From the NCBI GenBank assembly GCA_910576995.1, contig CAJTLC010000007.1, positions 60,252 through 124,251 of the forward strand: a stretch of DNA of 64,000 nt. The letters run 5' to 3'. A program made the position numbers and the translations under genes. The number at the start of each line of letters is the position of its first letter. Position 1 is the first letter of the stretch. Origin of the DNA: an uncultured Ruminococcus sp. Lineage in GTDB: Bacteria; Bacillota; Clostridia; Oscillospirales; Ruminococcaceae. The notes beneath the pieces are model-generated. The model was not told the origin of the DNA and did no database searches. It saw only the letters and a list, made by a program, of their open reading frames with translations. Positions 59,799 through 64,000 of the stretch are shown one piece after another.

Positions 59799-60995
59799 TT
59801 ATAATTTACTGTCTTTTGAGCCTTTTGCGCCGAAGCTGCCGCCCATTGAAAGAATATTGGTATCGAACGTATAGTTGATCTTCTCCGCCTGACGATGCCT
59901 TTTAAGCGCAAGACGAATCATGCGTTCGAGAAGCTCGGCATACTTAACGCCCTTGGGTTCCCAAAGATAAAACGCGAGCGAACCGGGGATAGTATTTATC
60001 TCGTTGATGTAAATCTTATCCGCAGCCATATCTATCATGAAATCAATACGCGTAACGCCGCAGCAGCCCAGATTCCGGAATGCGTCAACGGCAAGCTTGC
60101 GGATAGTCTGTTCCTGTTCGGGGGTGATATCGGCGGGAATCTTTCTTTTCAGCGAAGCCATACCCTTGCTGCCGCCGGATTTTCCGCCGCCCACGTATTT
60201 CTGCTCAAAGCTTAGGATATCTTCGTCTTTCGCCTGTACAGGCTCTTCGCAGACGGAAGCCTCCGCAGATTCGCTGTCGCCCAGTACGGAGCAGTTTATC
60301 TCTTTAAGCTGCACAACGGCAGGCTCTACAAGAACTCTGTCGGAGAATTCAAATGCGGATTCCATCGCCTTAACAAGAACGTCTTTGTCTGACGCCTTGG
60401 AAATTCCTACGCTCGAACCCAGATTTATCGGCTTAACGATAACGGGATAGCCGAATTTTTTCTCGACTTCCGCAACGCATTCGTCTATTCTGTCAAGATC
60501 GAACGCTGCAAATCGGCAGCAGTCAAGCACGGGGAATCCCGCTTCTTTAAGCAGAATTTTCATGACGTACTTATCCATTCCGACTGCTGAAGAAAGTACG
60601 TCGCAGCCAACATACGGAAGATCGAGAGTCTGCAAATATCCCTGAAGCGCGCCGTCCTCGACGTTCGTGCCGTGAACTATCGGGAACGCCACGTCAACGT
60701 CAGAAATAAGATTCGAGCCAAATCTCTTCATCTTGCGGCGAATAAGCTGAACTTTGCCCTCGCTGCGCACGAATACGCATTCCGTGCATTCCTCCAGAAG
60801 CGCGGGTATGTCCTTGTAATTATTTATGTCGAAAAGCTTTTCGCCCGTGTAAAATTCGCTTTTCTTCGTCATGTAAACGGGAATTATGTTGTACTTTTCC
60901 TTGTCGATGCTTCCCATCGCCTGAACCGCCGAAATGACGGAAATTTCATGCTCAACGCTTCTTCCTCCGAAAAGTACGGCTAAATTTATCTTCAT
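59799..60995 (-). CDS. ddl: D-alanine-D-alanine ligase
   Basis: Makes the D-Ala-D-Ala dipeptide for peptidoglycan. 398 residues; the ATG after AAGGAGAGGATATAT is preferred over one seven codons upstream. N-terminal LFGGRSVEHEISVISA, the ATP-grasp region with GCDVLSSAVGMDKYVMKILL and KPINLGSSVGISKA, and the end RIDFMID, IYINEINTIPGSLAFY. The protein is longer than E. coli DdlB because of an insert (about residues 235-275, rich in Glu, Ser and Lys). Flanked by inverted family-1 elements. Confidence 0.95.
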   Translation of the reverse strand: MKINLAVLFGGRSVEHEISVISAVQAMGSIDKEKYNIIPVYMTKKSEFYTGEKLFDINNYKDIPALLEECTECVFVRSEGKVQLIRRKMKRFGSNLISDVDVAFPIVHGTNVEDGALQGYLQTLDLPYVGCDVLSSAVGMDKYVMKILLKEAGFPVLDCCRFAAFDLDRIDECVAEVEKKFGYPVIVKPINLGSSVGISKASDKDVLVKAMESAFEFSDRVLVEPAVVQLKEINCSVLGDSESAEASVCEEPVQAKDEDILSFEQKYVGGGKSGGSKGMASLKRKIPADITPEQEQTIRKLAVDAFRNLGCCGVTRIDFMIDMAADKIYINEINTIPGSLAFYLWEPKGVKYAELLERMIRLALKRHRQAEKINYTFDTNILSMGGSFGAKGSKDSKL

Positions 60996-61018
60996 ATATA
61001 TCCTCTCCTTATTCATAA

Positions 61019-61300
61019 GTCATGGAAATCAATTTTGCTATGCTGTATTATGTAAGAGACTTTGTTTTCTTGCACTTTTTGCAAAGATGTTACTCTATTG
61101 AAATCAACCTTGAAATTTTATATCCCTATGGGGTATAAAATTTCAAAAATTGGGTTTCAAAAGGGTGAACGCTAACGCGCCGTACCCTCTGCCCTGCGGG
61201 CATCTCCCTACCCCGTAGGGAGTCACCCTTTTGCAGGGGATGTCGGGGGACAGCGTCCCACTTGCATAACTCCGCACAAGTAAAAATTGATTTGCATGAC
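61019..61300 (-). repeat. Family-1 element, copy F (variant with 55-base insert)
   Basis: 282 bp with the longest visible ends: GTCATGGAAATCAATTTT on the left and its near-complement AAAATTGATTTGCATGAC on the right. Inverted relative to copy E and nearly identical to it through the 55-base insert (CTACCCCGTAGGG and TGCCCTGCGGGCA hairpins). Also has the stem TATACCCCATAGGGATATA-like fold. It lies between ddl and murF. Confidence 0.9.
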
Positions 61301-61308
61301 TTCTTGTA

Positions 61309-62913
61309 TCAATAATTGTCGGGCAGATCGTTTTCAAGCAGAACGACTTTTTTCTTGTCGGTCGTATAAGAATTCACCTTGGCAAGAGCGTCGTTAAGAT
61401 TATCCGCAACGTAAACGTTTTCCATATTATATCCCGAATCCTTTATTCCGTTGTAAATAGGCTCGGTCTGATTTTTTCCAACAAGCACGATAAAATCGCA
61501 TGATTTAGCGGCTTCCTGTCCGAATTCGTAATTTAGCGCCTCCTGCTTCGCGCCGAGTTCAACCATTCCCGGCGTAACGAGAATCCGGCAGGCGTCGAAC
61601 AGTTCCAGAACCGCAAGCGCCGCGCGGCAGCCGCTGGGATTCGAATTATATGCGTCGTCAATGAACGTAACGCCGTTACCCTTGTCAAGAAGCTGTAATC
61701 TGTGCGGAACAGCGGCTATCCTCTTGACAGGCAGCACGAGTTTTTCCATGGGGATTCCCGTTCCGCAGGCGTAGGCGATCGCGCCAGTAAGATTGAGAAC
61801 GCTATGTTCGCCGAGGAGTTTCGTAGTGAATCTGCATGACGCGCCCTCTGGGGATGTTACCGTGAATTCCGTACCCTTGTCGGAAACGGCAATATCGGAA
61901 GCCCTCCAATTATTATCATCTCTTAATCCGTATGTCACGGCATTTGGATATTCTGAAGATTTCTCACGTATAAGATCGTTGTCGCCGTTTAGATAAAGCT
62001 TTCCGAGCGGCGAAACCGCGTCCGCAAGTTCGAATTTCGTATTAAGAACGTTTTTGATCGAGCCGAAAGTTTCAAGATGCTGAGGTCCTACGGAAGTGAT
62101 GATTCCGTCGTGAGGGTCGGCGATTCCGCATAATTCCTTGATCTCGTGAACGCGTCTTGCGCCCATTTCGCAGATGAAATACTCATGCGTAGGCTTCAGA
62201 TCGCGGCGAACGGTTATGGTAACTCCCATGGGCGTATTGAAGCTTTCGGGAGTTTTCAGCGTTTCATACTGGGAATTAAGCAGCTCGCTGAGATAAAATT
62301 TCATGCTGGTCTTGCCATAACTTCCCGTGATTCCCACCTTATGAAGAGACGGCATCGACGCAAGCTTTTTCCTGGCGTCGTTGATGTACCAATTCTGGAT
62401 AGCCTTTTCGATCGGCTTGTTGATGAGATTCGCAAGCGGAACGAGGATAGGCGTGAGATAGAGCGCGCTTCCCACAAGGATAAACGAAAGCGGCGCGTTA
62501 AAAAGGAACGGCTCCAAATCTCCGCATTTGCATCTTTGCATTCCCACCGCTATAGCCAATCCGAATACAGCGGCGATAATGATGAAAAAAGTCGTCAGCA
62601 TTCGCTTTACTCTCGCTGTGAGAACGAACGGCTTTTTAAATTTTTTGCCGGGCTTGTTGGAAATGGCGATGCTGAGATTCAGCAGTGAAAATGCCGCCGC
62701 CGTAAGAACGGAAACGTCCGTCCAAAGCAATACAAACTGCGCTATATAGAGAAAAAACGGGAATATATACCGCTTGTAATTCTTCCGCATCCACCACGAA
62801 TGCTCCGGCGTTTTATAGCCGTTTAACTGAAGCATATGGAATTCGCGCAATGCAAGAAAAATTATCGAAAGCAGCGTAACTGCGGAATATATGCAAAATA
62901 AAACCAGATTCAT
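61309..62913 (-). CDS. murF: MurF-type ligase with N-terminal membrane domain
   Basis: 534 residues, about 80 more than usual MurF because of an N-terminal domain with four or five membrane helices (about 4-22, 51-85, 105-124, 143-163). The Mur ligase domains follow: ATP loop GITGSYGKTS (194-203), TPESFNTPMGVT, the DDAYNSNP motif near 415 and VTPGMVELG. The role is joining D-Ala-D-Ala to the UDP-MurNAc tripeptide, and ddl lies next to it. Membrane-anchored MurF-like enzymes are also found among related ligases of unknown substrate. Confidence 0.88.
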   Translation of the reverse strand: MNLVLFCIYSAVTLLSIIFLALREFHMLQLNGYKTPEHSWWMRKNYKRYIFPFFLYIAQFVLLWTDVSVLTAAAFSLLNLSIAISNKPGKKFKKPFVLTARVKRMLTTFFIIIAAVFGLAIAVGMQRCKCGDLEPFLFNAPLSFILVGSALYLTPILVPLANLINKPIEKAIQNWYINDARKKLASMPSLHKVGITGSYGKTSMKFYLSELLNSQYETLKTPESFNTPMGVTITVRRDLKPTHEYFICEMGARRVHEIKELCGIADPHDGIITSVGPQHLETFGSIKNVLNTKFELADAVSPLGKLYLNGDNDLIREKSSEYPNAVTYGLRDDNNWRASDIAVSDKGTEFTVTSPEGASCRFTTKLLGEHSVLNLTGAIAYACGTGIPMEKLVLPVKRIAAVPHRLQLLDKGNGVTFIDDAYNSNPSGCRAALAVLELFDACRILVTPGMVELGAKQEALNYEFGQEAAKSCDFIVLVGKNQTEPIYNGIKDSGYNMENVYVADNLNDALAKVNSYTTDKKKVVLLENDLPDNY

Positions 62914-62924
62914 AAAAATCTCCT

Positions 62925-63695
62925 TTAGTCAAGTTTCATGAACGAACTCATAACGCGGTTGAACGTGAATTGCTGATCAAGGAACGAATAATGCCCCGCG
63001 TTTTCAAGCTTCACAAGTCCCGCGTCTGGAATAAGCTTCTCCATTTTTTCGCCATCGGAAAGAGGCGTTGCAGCGTCGTTGACTCCCCAGATAAGCAGAG
63101 TCGGGCATTTTATATTCGGAAGCAGCGGCTCAAGATCTTCGTTCACCACTTTCACAAGCACCTGTCTCATGAGAGGCGACGCGGCTGCATAATCCGCGCT
63201 GCCCATTTTTTTGCGGAAATTCTCCAACGCGTCGGGAGCGATCTTTTGCGCGATACCCGTCGATAAAACTGCCTTGCCGAATTTGTAATAATATGTGCGG
63301 AAGCTTTTTTTATTGCTTTTCGGCGGCAGAATTCCTGCGCTGTCTACCAGAATAACTTTATTTATCTCAAACGGCAGATCCTTGCGGCTGTTCAGCTTGA
63401 TTATCACTCTTCCGCCAAAAGAATGCCCCAGCAGCGTAACTTTTTCCGCATTCATATCTTTCAGAAAATCTATCACGAAATCCACATAATCATCTACGCA
63501 CCACGCTGACGGCGGCTCTTCGCTATCGCCGAAACCGGGCATATCCATCGCAACTACCCTGTATTTCGTCGAAAGCAGTTCTATGAGATTCGCGAACAGC
63601 TTTATATTGCTGCCCCATCCGTGAAGCAGTACTACAAGTTCGCCCTCGCCTTTCTGTTCATAATTTATTTTAATGTTGTTAATGTTTTTTATCAT
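62925..63695 (-). CDS. Alpha/beta hydrolase
   Basis: 256 residues with the full catalytic set: nucleophile S92 in LLGHSFGGRV, D207 in GVNDAATP, and H235 in NAGHYSFLD; oxyanion loop LLHGWGSN. No signal peptide, so a cytoplasmic esterase/lipase-type enzyme of unknown substrate. It lies 11 bases upstream of murF, so they are probably cotranscribed. Confidence 0.88.
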   Translation of the reverse strand: MIKNINNIKINYEQKGEGELVVLLHGWGSNIKLFANLIELLSTKYRVVAMDMPGFGDSEEPPSAWCVDDYVDFVIDFLKDMNAEKVTLLGHSFGGRVIIKLNSRKDLPFEINKVILVDSAGILPPKSNKKSFRTYYYKFGKAVLSTGIAQKIAPDALENFRKKMGSADYAAASPLMRQVLVKVVNEDLEPLLPNIKCPTLLIWGVNDAATPLSDGEKMEKLIPDAGLVKLENAGHYSFLDQQFTFNRVMSSFMKLD

Positions 63696-63764
63696 TATGA
63701 AGTCTCCGTATCTCCGGCTCTTAACACGCCGCTTATTTCATAATCTTATGCGTATACATTATTC

Positions 63765-63793
63765 ATTATATCACGTCGGCTCGATATTGTCAA
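63765..63793 (-). promoter_or_regulatory. Consensus sigma-A promoter of the hydrolase-murF operon
   Basis: On the - strand TTGACA, 17 bases, TATAAT, about 70 bases before the hydrolase start. Confidence 0.88.
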
Positions 63794-63869
63794 TTGATTC
63801 GATAAACTTTTACGCTATATACAAAAAATCCCTGTACAGTAAGCCATATTACTATGAAAATCAATACTA

Positions 63870-63899
63870 TTGACAATTCGCTGCGATTTAAGTTATAAT
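63870..63899 (+). promoter_or_regulatory. Sigma-A promoter reading out of the window
   Basis: TTGACA, 18 bases, TATAAT on the + strand, divergent from the previous promoter. Its gene lies beyond the window; the last 100 bases hold no start codon with a convincing binding site. A motif like family-1 ends (TTGTGCGGCAGATGC) follows at about 63927. Confidence 0.8.
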
Positions 63900-64000
63900 T
63901 AGTAATAGACAACACTGCATAAAAATTGTGCGGCAGATGCGCATAAGAAAGACCAGCTATAAAAAGTCAATACCCAAAATGAAAAAAATCAAGAAAAATT

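Noticed and set aside
1..64000. tRNA and rRNA genes
   Set aside because: No cloverleaf-forming segments with tRNA consensus boxes and no rRNA-like sequence were noticed on either strand.

Overview
The window looks like the chromosome of a Gram-positive anaerobe of the class Clostridia, most likely a Ruminococcus-like member of the Oscillospiraceae. Pointers are the fused S10-spc-alpha ribosomal superoperon with a KOW gene between map and infA, a four-cysteine zinc S14, a long-LID zinc adenylate kinase, NfnAB-type electron bifurcation genes, a stand-alone AICAR transformylase paired with a PurO-type IMP cyclohydrolase, and a secreted expansin carrying a dockerin-like segment. This assignment rests on gene content and remembered families, not on a search.

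Layout. 1-15.2 kb: 30 genes from the 3' part of rplC to rplQ, all on the + strand, ending at a clear terminator. 15.4-20.2 kb: yajC and a small membrane protein, then on the - strand a response regulator, a histidine kinase and an HtrA protease, which form a cell-envelope stress module with a consensus promoter. 20.3-23.9 kb: a TPR protein and a large repeat-rich protein (eight 57-bp tandem repeats). 24.5-44.7 kb: a long + strand run that starts with a polyprenol-phosphate-type glycosyltransferase and then carries purE, purC, purF, purM, purN, purO, purH and purD. It is interrupted by cargo: DUF3592 proteins, an expansin, a YD-repeat lipoprotein, a HAD hydrolase, two Imm51-like immunity proteins, membrane proteins, lipoproteins, a broken purD copy and an AT-rich EVE-like gene. 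45.6-52.6 kb: a compact phage-derived cluster (small and large terminase, portal, major capsid, prohead protease, three small genes, hub-like protein) with no integrase, tape measure, holin or lysin. 52.7-63.7 kb: feoA on +, then on - a FakA-type fatty-acid kinase with an Asp23 protein, nfnA-nfnB, a LysR regulator with an acetyltransferase, D-Ala-D-Ala ligase, MurF and an alpha/beta hydrolase.

Two families of small non-coding inverted-repeat elements are scattered through the intergenic regions. Family 1 (six copies, about 205-280 bp) has terminal inverted repeats around TTTTACTTGTGCGGCATTAT and a series of internal hairpins. Family 2 (three full copies, about 140-190 bp, plus decayed ends) is bounded by AGAGCTTGTGTTCATAG-like or AGAACCTGTCCACATAG-like ends and is close to one long palindrome. 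Family 1 copies lie in opposite orientations around ddl and around the phage head genes.

The most unusual points are the minimal capsid and packaging cluster, the multi-hairpin element family, a PurF whose glutaminase active site appears to be lost, the split last two steps of purine synthesis, and an expansin with a single dockerin-like repeat.
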